Source of the DNA: DASPTR01 sp964475545
GTDB lineage: Archaea > Thermoproteota > Bathyarchaeia > Bathyarchaeales > Bathycorpusculaceae
NCBI GenBank assembly: GCA_964475545.1
Contig: CAYYXF010000031.1
Coordinates: 1-13,433, forward strand
Reading direction: 5' to 3'
Length of the DNA: 13,433 nt
In this document: in pieces, positions 6,881 to 13,357 of the stretch
Layout: the number at the start of each line of letters is the position of its first letter
Position numbering within the stretch: position 1 is the first letter of the stretch
Notes under the pieces: generated by a model
Databases searched by the model: none
Seen by the model: only the letters and a program-made list of their open reading frames with translations
Told to the model about the DNA's origin: nothing
Made by a program: the position numbers and the translations under genes

Positions 6881-6958
6881 TGGCGCCCTGGCCGGGATTT
6901 GGACCCGGGTCCTGCGGGCGACAGCCGCATATACTAGACCGGACTATACTACCAGGGC
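6881..6958 (-). tRNA. tRNA-Asp (anticodon GTC), CCA encoded
   Basis: On the minus strand a full cloverleaf folds: acceptor GCCCTGG/CCAGGGC, D arm GTAT/GTAT with G10-U25 and U13-G22 wobbles, anticodon stem TGCGG/CCGCA with loop CTGTCGC (anticodon GTC at 6922-6920), a four-base variable loop, T stem CCGGG/CCCGG, discriminator G73 and encoded CCA. A14, G15-C48 and G18G19 are in place. The T loop is TCCAAAT, so position 55 is C where almost all elongator tRNAs have U (pseudouridine). There is no intron. TTAATTA near 7003 may be its TATA box. It lies downstream of rmlD on the same strand. Confidence 0.95.
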
Positions 6959-7050
6959 TATCAATCAGGCTGAGCGCCACATGGATAGAGAAGAAATGCC
7001 TAATTAACTTTGTCCAAGCAGATCATGATCCACGCGCCGACGATATCCTC

Positions 7051-7923
7051 TTATGGACGCTGGCTCCTGCTCAAATGCCCTTTTTCAGCAAGGTATTCCA
7101 CAAGCGCTTTCTTCCACTCTCTAACTCGTATACCATGCTTCGCGAGCTTTGCGCTTTTCAATGCTGAGAAGCTGGGTCTGCGAGCCTTCGCTTGCTGCTG
7201 GCTTGTTTTTATCGGAGTCAACGTTGCCCCTAGACCTGCGAGTCTCAGTATTTCTTTGGCAAACTGAAACCACGTGCAATACCCTCTGTTTGTCGCGTGG
7301 TACACTCCATAGGGCACCCTTGCCTCTATTATGCTACGTATAGTCGCGGCTGCGTCTCTCGTATATGTCGGACTCATCCACATGTCATTCACAACGCTGA
7401 TAGGCTCGCCTTTCTTGGCTTTCGCTATCATAGTTTCGACAAAGTTGCCTCCCTTGCCACTTGCTCCCGCTAAGCCGAAGAGGCTTGCAACCCTTACTAC
7501 ATAGTGCTTAGGATCCTGCCTCGTGTACAGCTCACCTGCCAGCTTCGAGATCCCATAAGTGTTAATCGGGCTTGGCACATCATCTTCGGCGTAAGGCCTG
7601 TGCTTGAACCCGTCAAAAACGTAATCCGTGCTTATGAAAACGCTTGCAGCTCCAACTTCCCCGCATATTCTGGCAACGTTTCTGGCGCCTAAAGCGTTTA
7701 CAGAGAACGCTTTCAAGGGTTCGTCTTCGCATTGATCGGTCTTGTGGAAGGCTGCAGTGTTTATTATGACGTCAGGACCACAGTCTTTCAATCTCAGACA
7801 ACTATTGTAATCTGTAACTTCCACGTCCCGATGCGTCAAGCCTATGACTTCGTTCCCGTCATGCAGCACTTTCATCAGGTCTGTGCCAAGCTGCCCATTC
7901 GAGCCTATAACCACTATTCTCAT
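7051..7923 (-). CDS. rmlD: dTDP-4-dehydrorhamnose reductase (RmlD family)
   Basis: The 290-residue short-chain dehydrogenase has the RmlD-type nucleotide motif G7-x2-G10-x2-G13 (GSNGQLG), then INTAAFHKTDQCEDEP, a close match to the family's NAAAYT-VD-AE-E segment. STDYVFDG (98-105) and the catalytic Y123-GIS-K127 are both intact. RmlD performs the last step of dTDP-L-rhamnose synthesis, reducing the 4-keto group with NAD(P)H in the cytoplasm. Its ATG overlaps the stop of the upstream SDR (ATGA), so the two are co-translated as the last genes of the operon. Length is typical. Family members also reduce other 4-ketohexoses, so the product need not be rhamnose. Confidence 0.9.
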   Translation of the reverse strand: MRIVVIGSNGQLGTDLMKVLHDGNEVIGLTHRDVEVTDYNSCLRLKDCGPDVIINTAAFHKTDQCEDEPLKAFSVNALGARNVARICGEVGAASVFISTDYVFDGFKHRPYAEDDVPSPINTYGISKLAGELYTRQDPKHYVVRVASLFGLAGASGKGGNFVETMIAKAKKGEPISVVNDMWMSPTYTRDAAATIRSIIEARVPYGVYHATNRGYCTWFQFAKEILRLAGLGATLTPIKTSQQQAKARRPSFSALKSAKLAKHGIRVREWKKALVEYLAEKGHLSRSQRP

Positions 7924-8936
7924 AACAATGCTCCGTCAATCTCCACGTTTTTGAGAAAGGCATGCATCTCCAGAAGATGATGATACCACTTGACCGTTAT
8001 CGTCTTCGGATCATCAGCATTCAGCCTTCCCTCTTTGAGCGCTTGGAACACCTCCTTTGACCCCTCTTTCGGCGTATAGCTTGGCTTATAGCTTAGCGTT
8101 TTTTTGATCTTGTCAAAGCTCACTCTGTAGCTCCTCGTGTCTGGCGAGCCATACCATTCATAGTTGAACGGCAAATCAATGGAGCCTGCCACAAGCCTAG
8201 CCAAATCAAAGATCCGAACGTTTTGGTCGTTGCAGCCCACATTGAAAATCTGGCCGCTAACCAGTTCCGAATCTGACTCTAAGACCTTGATGAAAGCATT
8301 TGACGTGTCTCTCACATGAACAAACGGCCGCCACTGTTTTCCGTCTCGCATGATCGGTATTTTCCCGTTCTTGAAAAACCCCAGAACCATGCCATTAATT
8401 GCAAGATCAAACCTCATCCGGGGCGAAAAACCATACACCGTCGCCTGTCTCAGAGCCGTTACACTAAATGCCCTGTCGGCTAGCGGCAAGACCTCCTTCT
8501 CAGCTAGGACGTTTGCTTTTGCGTACGTTGTTAACGGGTTCAAGCTGGATTCTTCCGTTAACATTCCTTTTTGAAAACCATAAACGCTGCAGGTGCTGGC
8601 CAGAACATACTTCCTCACGCCATGCTTTCTTGCAAGAGCGGCCACTCTCGCTCTTCCCTTATGGTTTATCTCCAGTGTTTTCTGAGGATCAAGTTCACCG
8701 CTGGGATCGTTTGAAAGAGATGCTAGATCGACGACCGCATCTACGCCTTTCAGGATCCTCGGCTCGAACCATCGTATATCATCTTTGACCAGAGTGATTC
8801 TCTCAGCTATTTCCTTTATCGAGTCATCCCCGAAAAACAGCCTATCCAAGCATGTTACGTCGTAGCCTTTCTCAAGAAGAGCTCTTGATAGAATTGAACC
8901 TATGTATCCTGCTCCACCTGTAACTAGAACTCTCAT
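7920..8936 (-). CDS. Extended-type SDR, NAD-dependent nucleotide-sugar epimerase/dehydratase
   Basis: The 338-residue protein has the extended-SDR signature TGGAGYIG (6-13) and an acidic end to beta-2 (CLDRLFFGDD), which favours NAD. Later motifs LRQATVYG, WRPFVHVRD and IFNVGCNDQN are typical of sugar-nucleotide SDRs. It occupies the slot of rmlB in an rml-like operon, but the dehydratase TDE signature is replaced by T115-C116-S117, and the YxxxK motif reads Y138-AKA-N142, so the canonical catalytic Lys is absent; K140 lies two residues earlier. I recall related SDRs with the same YAKAN reading, which would make this a family trait, but could not check. Twelve bases separate it from the rmlC-like gene, and it overlaps rmlD. 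An epimerase is more likely than a 4,6-dehydratase. Confidence 0.87.
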   Translation of the reverse strand: MRVLVTGGAGYIGSILSRALLEKGYDVTCLDRLFFGDDSIKEIAERITLVKDDIRWFEPRILKGVDAVVDLASLSNDPSGELDPQKTLEINHKGRARVAALARKHGVRKYVLASTCSVYGFQKGMLTEESSLNPLTTYAKANVLAEKEVLPLADRAFSVTALRQATVYGFSPRMRFDLAINGMVLGFFKNGKIPIMRDGKQWRPFVHVRDTSNAFIKVLESDSELVSGQIFNVGCNDQNVRIFDLARLVAGSIDLPFNYEWYGSPDTRSYRVSFDKIKKTLSYKPSYTPKEGSKEVFQALKEGRLNADDPKTITVKWYHHLLEMHAFLKNVEIDGALL

Positions 8937-8948
8937 CGGCTTGTCCTT

Positions 8949-9464
8949 CTACTTATGTGAGGGAGCAAACCAGTCCCACGATCTGCCGACGCGAGGGTCA
9001 TCCTTTTTGCCGTTTACTTCCGTCGGGACTATTTTCTGGTCGTTCCAAGGTCGCCTAATTTCATCCGGCTCCTTATAATCATAGAGCCTTGTCACAAAGT
9101 AGACTGTTAAAGAAGGCTGGCTGCCTACCGTTTTTGTCCCATGCAAATATTCGCCCGGTATCCTCACTAACGTGGGTTTCGCGGCGCTGGCTGTGACCTC
9201 CGCCATTTTTCCGGTTTCCTCTTCGTAAGCGCAGATTTTCATGGCCCCTTCCACAACTAGGAAATAGTCCACCTGTCCTCTCAGATGTTTGTGCCATGCT
9301 CTGACAATGTTTGGGTAGCTGAAGCTTAGGTTTGCCTGAACTACCTTGTCATCTCCGAATAGTTCCTTCCAGTCTTCTCTCAACGCTTCAGCGAAGAAGC
9401 CTCTTTCATCTGGGATGATGTTTATTTCGTAGGTTCTTATTCCCTTAAGCGCGTATTCTTTCAT
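8949..9464 (-). CDS. rmlC: dTDP-4-dehydrorhamnose 3,5-epimerase-like cupin (RmlC family)
   Basis: The 171-residue protein follows the RmlC pattern: DERGFFAE (19-26), QANLSFS, then R55-AW-H58 matching the RGLH motif with the catalytic His, G73 of the V-x-G turn, PGEYLHG (H108) matching the PPGFAHG motif, and RPWND (138-142). A candidate catalytic Tyr is Y122. RmlC enzymes epimerise C3 and C5 of a 4-keto sugar nucleotide. It is a little short and differs from textbook RmlC after the His: DYFLVVEG and CAYEEETG stand where Q-KLV-V--G and D-R--S usually occur, so this may be a divergent 3- or 3,5-epimerase. The ATG start has GAGGCAG upstream. A possible promoter of its own lies near 9515. Confidence 0.85.
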   Translation of the reverse strand: MKEYALKGIRTYEINIIPDERGFFAEALREDWKELFGDDKVVQANLSFSYPNIVRAWHKHLRGQVDYFLVVEGAMKICAYEEETGKMAEVTASAAKPTLVRIPGEYLHGTKTVGSQPSLTVYFVTRLYDYKEPDEIRRPWNDQKIVPTEVNGKKDDPRVGRSWDWFAPSHK

Positions 9465-9510
9465 GTGTCTGCCTCAGTTAGCTTCTCTTGCCATTCACTA
9501 GAGAATCGCT

Positions 9511-9520
9511 CAGTTTAAAA
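9511..9520 (-). promoter_or_regulatory. Possible internal promoter before the rmlC-like gene (or rmlA terminator)
   Basis: The 87-base gap between rmlA and the rmlC-like gene holds TTTTTAAACTG on the minus strand. As a TATA box it predicts a start near 9488 and a leader of about 24 bases. The same T-run could instead end the rmlA transcript. Confidence 0.35.
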
Positions 9521-9551
9521 AGCCTATTCGATGTTCGTGCTGCTTAGTCTT

Positions 9552-10622
9552 TCAGACTTCCACTTCTGAGTAATCGCCAATGTGAAGCCTAATCGCCCGG
9601 TTCTTGCTGTTCTTCGTTACTCTCGCGTTTTTGCCGACGAGACTTTCTTCGAGTCTCTCCACATCTTTTATCAGGGCGTTTTCCATGATCACACAATACT
9701 CTACATTAGAGTTTACGGTCTGCGCGTTGTCGCCGATGCTTGTGTATGGTCCTATGAAAGAATTCTCTATCAACGTGTTCTTGCCTATTGCACAAGGCCC
9801 TCTGACTGTGCTGCCCACGATCCTTGCCCCAGTCTCAAGATTGACTCTTCCTTCCACGGTGCTGTTGCTGACTTTTCCCTTAATGTCTCTCTTCACATAT
9901 TCGTCGAGAATTCTCGCGTTCGCTGACAGTATGTCATCTTTCTTGCCAGTGTCCAACCACCATGTCTTTAGCACTTCAGCTTTGACTCTGAACCCCATGT
10001 TAACCATTTCTTGAAGTGCATCGGTGATCTCCAATTCGCCTCTCCATGAAGGCTTGATCCTCTCTATTGCCTTGTGTACCTTATTTGAAAAAAGGTACGT
10101 GCCGACTATGGCAAAGCTGCTCAGTAGTTCCTTGGGTTTCTCTACGAGTCGCACCACTCTGCCCTTTCCGTCTAGGACTGCTACTCCGAATCTTGCTGGA
10201 TCCTTGACCTCTTTCAGTAGGATTAATGCATCCAGTTTTTCATGCTCAAATCTCTTTACCAGATTAGCTATGCCCAAGCCTTGAAGGTTGTCTCCTAGGC
10301 ACATGACAACATCGTCGTCTTTGAGAAAATCCCTGGCGGTCTTGACGGCGTGGGCTAAGCCAAGTGGCTCCTGATAAATGTAGGTGACCTTGAAATCCCA
10401 TTCTGAACCGTCTTTGACATATTCTTTGACATAGTTGCCGGTTTCGAGCGTTATTATTAATCCAACATCTGTTATGCCTGTTTCAGCAACCTGGTCAAGA
10501 ACATAGCCAAGAATGGGCTTGTTCGCGACCGGTATAAGCTGTTTGGCCAATGTAAAAGTCAGGGGCCTCAGCCTGGTGCCTTTCCCCCCGCTCAGGACTA
10601 GAGCCTTCAATCCTAACGCCAC
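9552..10622 (-). CDS. rmlA: Glucose-1-phosphate thymidylyltransferase, long archaeal form with left-handed beta-helix tail
   Basis: The enzyme joins glucose-1-phosphate and dTTP to give dTDP-glucose, the entry step of the operon's pathway. The N-terminal transferase domain shows the signature GGKGTRLRPLT, the sugar-binding KQLIPVANKP and the metal-binding CLGDN. The C-terminal 120 residues contain hexapeptide-like repeats (VNLETGARIVGSTVRG, AIGKNTLIENSFIG, TSIGDNA), a left-handed beta-helix that bacterial RmlA of about 290 residues lacks but archaeal forms carry. The start is uncertain: TTG 10628, GTG 10622 and TTG 10610 are in frame. I chose GTG; TTG 10610 would give MKALVLSGGKG, closest to family starts. 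UTP or another sugar phosphate could be used instead. Confidence 0.93.
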   Translation of the reverse strand: MALGLKALVLSGGKGTRLRPLTFTLAKQLIPVANKPILGYVLDQVAETGITDVGLIITLETGNYVKEYVKDGSEWDFKVTYIYQEPLGLAHAVKTARDFLKDDDVVMCLGDNLQGLGIANLVKRFEHEKLDALILLKEVKDPARFGVAVLDGKGRVVRLVEKPKELLSSFAIVGTYLFSNKVHKAIERIKPSWRGELEITDALQEMVNMGFRVKAEVLKTWWLDTGKKDDILSANARILDEYVKRDIKGKVSNSTVEGRVNLETGARIVGSTVRGPCAIGKNTLIENSFIGPYTSIGDNAQTVNSNVEYCVIMENALIKDVERLEESLVGKNARVTKNSKNRAIRLHIGDYSEVEV

Positions 10623-10650
10623 TGTCAAAACTAAAGGGTCTGCAGTCGCT

Positions 10651-10660
10651 TTTTAAATGT
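10651..10660 (-). promoter_or_regulatory. TATA box of the rmlA-C-SDR-D operon
   Basis: ACATTTAAAA on the minus strand predicts transcription from about 10630-10625, so the message would be almost leaderless for a GTG start at 10622, or have a 15-base leader for TTG at 10610. Confidence 0.5.
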
Positions 10661-10708
10661 TCTTGCTGCCTTCTTTCTAAAAGCCTAGACCATTTGAATA
10701 CGGCTGTT

Positions 10709-11095
10709 TTAGCTTTCCTCTTTGCGAATATACGGTTCCAGAATCGGATTTACTGCTTTGCGTTTTGTTTTTTTCTTCTCAAATGTGCTGGCTTTGCGTA
10801 TCTCGCCCAAGTACCAAGACCTTTTCCGGTCATAGTGAACAGCCAGTACAAACCCAGCGGAAGTAAGCAAGAAGCCTATAATTGTCAAGATAGACCCTAG
10901 GGCAACAGAAATGCTGAGGTGTTGCTCCGTCAGGAATGAAAAAATGTTCGGTTCTCCGAACCTCATGATTGTCACGATCAATCCGCCTATTGAAATGTTC
11001 ATGCCCAGAACCACCATTAGAAAAGCCAGGATTTCGTTATGCGCACTTTCGTCTGCTTTTCTATTCAGCCAATCTTCGTAGGACAATGCTTCCAC
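10709..11095 (-). CDS. Uncharacterised membrane protein with two helices
   Basis: I do not recognise this 128-residue protein. An acidic N-terminus (1-20) precedes two hydrophobic helices at about 22-44 and 61-87, joined by a loop with FGEPN, and a basic tail (89-113, EKKKTKRKA) ends it. By the positive-inside rule the tail should be cytoplasmic, and with two helices the N-terminus also. The start is GTG at 11095; no in-frame ATG occurs before the first helix. It is on the same strand as the sugar operon, 80-odd bases upstream of rmlA, but rmlA has its own TATA box, so a shared transcript is only possible. No function is claimed. Confidence 0.72.
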   Translation of the reverse strand: MEALSYEDWLNRKADESAHNEILAFLMVVLGMNISIGGLIVTIMRFGEPNIFSFLTEQHLSISVALGSILTIIGFLLTSAGFVLAVHYDRKRSWYLGEIRKASTFEKKKTKRKAVNPILEPYIRKEES

Positions 11096-11212
11096 TATCG
11101 ATGTAGCCTTGTTTAAGGGCGCTCACAAATCATCATGTTGGGCAATTGAGGTAAAGTTTATGGTTTCTCAATAACGATTCAGAATACTGCTGTCGGAAGG
11201 AGTGCGAGCTGT

Positions 11213-11521
11213 CTATTTTCTTTTTCCCTTGGCTTTCTTAGCTACGGTTACGCAGGAGTTCTGGGCTGAATGGCTTATCCTGACATTCGGAAACAAGCCT
11301 TCTAGCTCCTTTTGCACTTTCGCCAAGTCCACAGTTCCATAGGTTTTGACATCCAATATGGGCTTATCATTTTCGTAGTTAATTGACACGGTATATGCGG
11401 CTCCGATTTCAACTTTCGCGGGTTTAACTACAAAGTCTGTTTCTTCCAGATCGAACACGGGAGAGTTTGCCTCCGCGGAATTCTGTTCATGCTTGGTCTT
11501 GCGTTGGGTCAAACTGTTCAC
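11213..11521 (-). CDS. Uncharacterised 102-residue protein
   Basis: I do not recognise this protein. A polar, probably disordered N-terminus (1-22) leads into an alternating strand pattern (DFVVKPAKVEIGAAYTVSI, PILDVKTYG), a helix (DLAKVQKELEGLF), another strand (NVRISHS, SCVTVAK) and a Lys/Arg tail. That beta-beta-alpha-beta order would suit a small ferredoxin-like fold. A TATA-like box sits about 30 bases before the GTG start, which supports expression as a nearly leaderless message. One cysteine (C89) and no metal motif are present. The basic tail might bind nucleic acid; that is inference. Confidence 0.65.
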   Translation of the reverse strand: MNSLTQRKTKHEQNSAEANSPVFDLEETDFVVKPAKVEIGAAYTVSINYENDKPILDVKTYGTVDLAKVQKELEGLFPNVRISHSAQNSCVTVAKKAKGKRK

Positions 11522-11873
11522 TGTTGGGTAACGGTGAGGAAACGTCCATTAAAGTATTGTGAACTAGAAGTATAGAGCAATTGTTTGAATTGAGGATTCG
11601 TTTCTCATCACCAATCAATCATTGTTATGCACATGCGTTGAATGTCAAGAACACTCGTTCAGATTCGGCTTGTCAGCATCGAAGATTCGGCCTCAAAGGT
11701 CGCATGGACGCTAGAAGAAGTCTGCAAACTGGGGGGAGCAGGGCTCGAATAAGGATATAGTTGTGTCGTATTCCCGACAATTTAGGCCACTATTCGAATA
11801 TCACTGCTGCTACCAAAATGGTTATAGCTCGTCTGTCATTTCATTCTGATTTCTTTAGGGGATTCTGCTTCTC
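11522..11873. other. Intergenic stretch between divergent genes
   Basis: No gene is evident in these 352 bases. Besides the promoter of the 102-residue gene at the left, it holds a nine-base direct repeat AGATTCGGC (11661 and 11683, 22 bases apart) and, near 11820-11828, GGTTATAGC, a possible TATA box for the plus-strand cysteine-cluster gene. AGGGG at about 11857 could be its ribosome-binding site, though 13 or so bases is long. Confidence 0.45.
11548..11557 (-). promoter_or_regulatory. TATA-like box of the 102-residue gene
   Basis: TACTTTAATG on the minus strand lies about 30 bases before GTG 11521, predicting a start near 11526 and an almost leaderless message. Confidence 0.4.
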
Positions 11874-12239
11874 ATGCGGTGTTCGAGGTGCGGAAAGTGT
11901 TGTGAAAAAACGGAGATGGAGCTTTCAAACAGGGATGTGGAGAGGCTGGAGAAAACTGGCTATAGCCGAGAAGAGTTCGCAGTCATAGATGGTGGGGTGG
12001 TTCGGCTCAGGAACGTTGGCGGATACTGCTATTTCTACGGTCCTGTTGATAGGAGATGCCGAGCCTATGGAGACAGACCGCTAGGATGTTATCTCTATCC
12101 TGTTGTGTATCTGATAAATGAATGTGCCATAGTTGATGAACTATGCCCTATGGGGTATACAGTTTCAGCAAAGGAATTGGGAAGAAAAGGCAAAGTTCTT
12201 GGCAGACTCCTGAAAAGGATAGATAGTGAGAGAAAGTGA
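11874..12239 (+). CDS. YkgJ-family cysteine-cluster protein
   Basis: The 121-residue protein opens with C3-x2-C6-x2-C9-C10, followed by EMELSNRDVERL, the usual YkgJ layout of a cysteine cluster before a short helix. The second half has GYCYFY (C52), RRC62RAYGDRPLGC72YLYP, matching the C-x9-C-x-IY--RP--C---P pattern, plus C84 and C91. The family is thought to bind zinc or an iron-sulphur cluster; its biochemical role is unsettled. ATG 11874 sits two codons before the first Cys, as in other archaeal members I recall. The basic C-terminus (KELGRKGKVLGRLLKRI) is helical. It is convergent with the OB-fold gene, 21 bases away. Confidence 0.85.
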   Translation: MRCSRCGKCCEKTEMELSNRDVERLEKTGYSREEFAVIDGGVVRLRNVGGYCYFYGPVDRRCRAYGDRPLGCYLYPVVYLINECAIVDELCPMGYTVSAKELGRKGKVLGRLLKRIDSERK

Positions 12240-12260
12240 ACATTCACTTATGCAGTGGTT

Positions 12261-12881
12261 CTAGGCCTTCAAACCTTCTTCTGTGCTGTCAGCCGTCAAG
12301 CCATCTTTGTCAAGGACTTTCAGTGTGCTGGTTCTCCCCATTTTCAGCTGAAGCTCTCCTCTGAACAAAACGACGCTGGCGTTTTCTATCTGAACAACAT
12401 CGTTAACCGAGACAGTTTCTATTCGACCGTTCCACAAGGTTAACTTGATAGTGCTAGTCTTGTCTGAGAGTATCGCATTCGCAAACATAACGTAATCGTT
12501 GAACCTAGTGAGCGCCATCTTAGGTTCAGAAATCTCTACAATCCTCGCTCTTAGGCCGACTCGTTTCATTCCTACTGCCAAATCCTTAATTTGAAGGCAT
12601 GTTGGCTCAGAGCCTGTTCCTTCTTTCAGTGGGACATGCTTCGCGTGTCTCACAACATATTCAAATTCCCTGAGCGGGTCGGTCTCCTTGAGAAGATACT
12701 CAGGTATCGGAAACTGGGCAACCACTCTGTGATCGGCGGTTATGAGAAAAATCGCAGATTCGCTCTTTTTTCTGCGGCATTCAATTATCAGTTTATTGCA
12801 GGTTGATTTTCGACTTTCCCATGCTTCCACAAACTTGTCGAAGAATTCGTCCAAGTCAATTTCATATCTGACAGCAATCAC
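12261..12881 (-). CDS. OB-fold nucleic-acid-binding protein (RPA/SSB-like)
   Basis: The 206-residue protein has two parts. Residues 1-75 form an alpha/beta region (IDLDEFFDKFVEAWESRK, SAIFLITADHRVVAQFPIP). Residues 95-190 match an RPA-type OB fold: VGLRARIVEISEPKMAL, a run VMFANAILSDKTSTIKLTLWNG, VNDVVQIENASVVLFRGELQLKMGR, where LTLW and the Q-L--G-x close are typical. It probably binds single-stranded DNA or RNA. GTG 12881 is the only usable start, yet the frame stays open to a TGA at 12998, and its last codons before GTG (LLEYLA, then VIAVRYEIDLDEFF) read like the same helix, so the annotated N-terminus may be short. It lies downstream of aIF1A on the same strand. Confidence 0.83.
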   Translation of the reverse strand: MIAVRYEIDLDEFFDKFVEAWESRKSTCNKLIIECRRKKSESAIFLITADHRVVAQFPIPEYLLKETDPLREFEYVVRHAKHVPLKEGTGSEPTCLQIKDLAVGMKRVGLRARIVEISEPKMALTRFNDYVMFANAILSDKTSTIKLTLWNGRIETVSVNDVVQIENASVVLFRGELQLKMGRTSTLKVLDKDGLTADSTEEGLKA

Positions 12882-12910
12882 TGCAAGATACTCAAGAAGC
12901 CTTGTGTCAT
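12878..12910 (-). other. Ten-residue upstream ORF overlapping the OB-fold start
   Basis: ATG at 12910 opens a frame of ten codons (MTQGFLSILQ) whose TGA overlaps the GTG of the OB-fold gene (GTGA). It would be the first AUG on a message started from the TATA-like box near 12985. It may be a leader peptide for coupled translation, or the true start separated from its gene by a frameshift. Confidence 0.3.
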
Positions 12911-12990
12911 AATACGAGTGGAATCTGCCTCGTGGGCGGCCTCGGAATGTCCACCCTCGCTCGGCGCGCGCACGTGCCAGAGTATTAATC
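12911..12990 (-). other. GC-rich, possibly structured leader upstream of the OB-fold gene, with TATA-like box
   Basis: About two thirds of bases 12911-12980 are G or C, against a much more AT-balanced surrounding. GATTAATACT (12990-12981, minus) is TATA-like and predicts a start near 12962. The segment below it can fold: CGAG-GG-TGGA pairs with TCCACTCG as eight base pairs with a two-base bulge, enclosing a smaller GCC/GGC stem. Upstream, GGCACG/CGCGCC forms a six-pair hairpin. It could be a regulatory leader or a small RNA. Confidence 0.35.
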
Positions 12991-13036
12991 TGCGTTCAAT
13001 CAACTCCTGTTCGCCGTTTAATCTTGCATGTTGCTT

Positions 13037-13357
13037 CTACGCGGTGAGGTAACCATGGCTTCTCAGCCATTCAGTTTGATTCTTTCTGTATCGCCAGAAG
13101 ATGTCGCCTCGTTTGTCCGGCTGAAAATCCCAAGGGGAAACCAAAACAACGTCTCCTTCTCTGATCCATACTCGTCTCTTCAGTTTGCCTCGAACTCTGC
13201 GCAATCGCTCCTTGTCGTCCTGGCACCTCACAAGGATCCTGTCAAAACCTAACATTCGTATGGAAGTGCCCAGCGTATCGGTCGCAGCTGGTAGGACAAT
13301 ATTTTCTAGGGCTTCTTCATTGATGACCTTTCTTTTACCCAATTCTCCACTTTCCAA
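13037..13357 (-). CDS. eif1A: Translation initiation factor aIF1A
   Basis: The 106-residue protein is an archaeal homologue of eIF1A, which binds the ribosomal A site of the small subunit during initiation and steers mRNA and initiator tRNA placement. The OB-fold core is clear: MLGFDRILVRCQDDKERL, VRGKLKRRVWIREGDVVLVSPWDFQ, then RGDIFWRYRKNQTEWLRSHGYL, each a standard family stretch. It has no long acidic C-terminal tail like the eukaryotic form. The frame opens at TTG 13357 after an upstream TGA; a second TTG at 13342 would give MGKRKVI, nearer to family starts. An ATG at 13366 is in a different frame. It is upstream of the OB-fold gene on the same strand, 155 bases apart. Confidence 0.94.
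   Translation of the reverse strand: MESGELGKRKVINEEALENIVLPAATDTLGTSIRMLGFDRILVRCQDDKERLRRVRGKLKRRVWIREGDVVLVSPWDFQPDKRGDIFWRYRKNQTEWLRSHGYLTA

Noticed and set aside
6881..6958. tRNA-Asp as an integration site for the neighbouring sugar genes
   Set aside because: No integrase gene, no repeat of the tRNA 3' end elsewhere in the window, and the neighbours look chromosomal.
7920..8936. Calling the SDR RmlB (dTDP-glucose 4,6-dehydratase) from operon position
   Set aside because: The TDE and YxxxK signatures are absent, so position alone is not enough.
11728..11760. GGGCTCGAATAAGG, resembling a tRNA T arm
   Set aside because: The flanks do not pair as a T stem and no acceptor or anticodon arm can be drawn.
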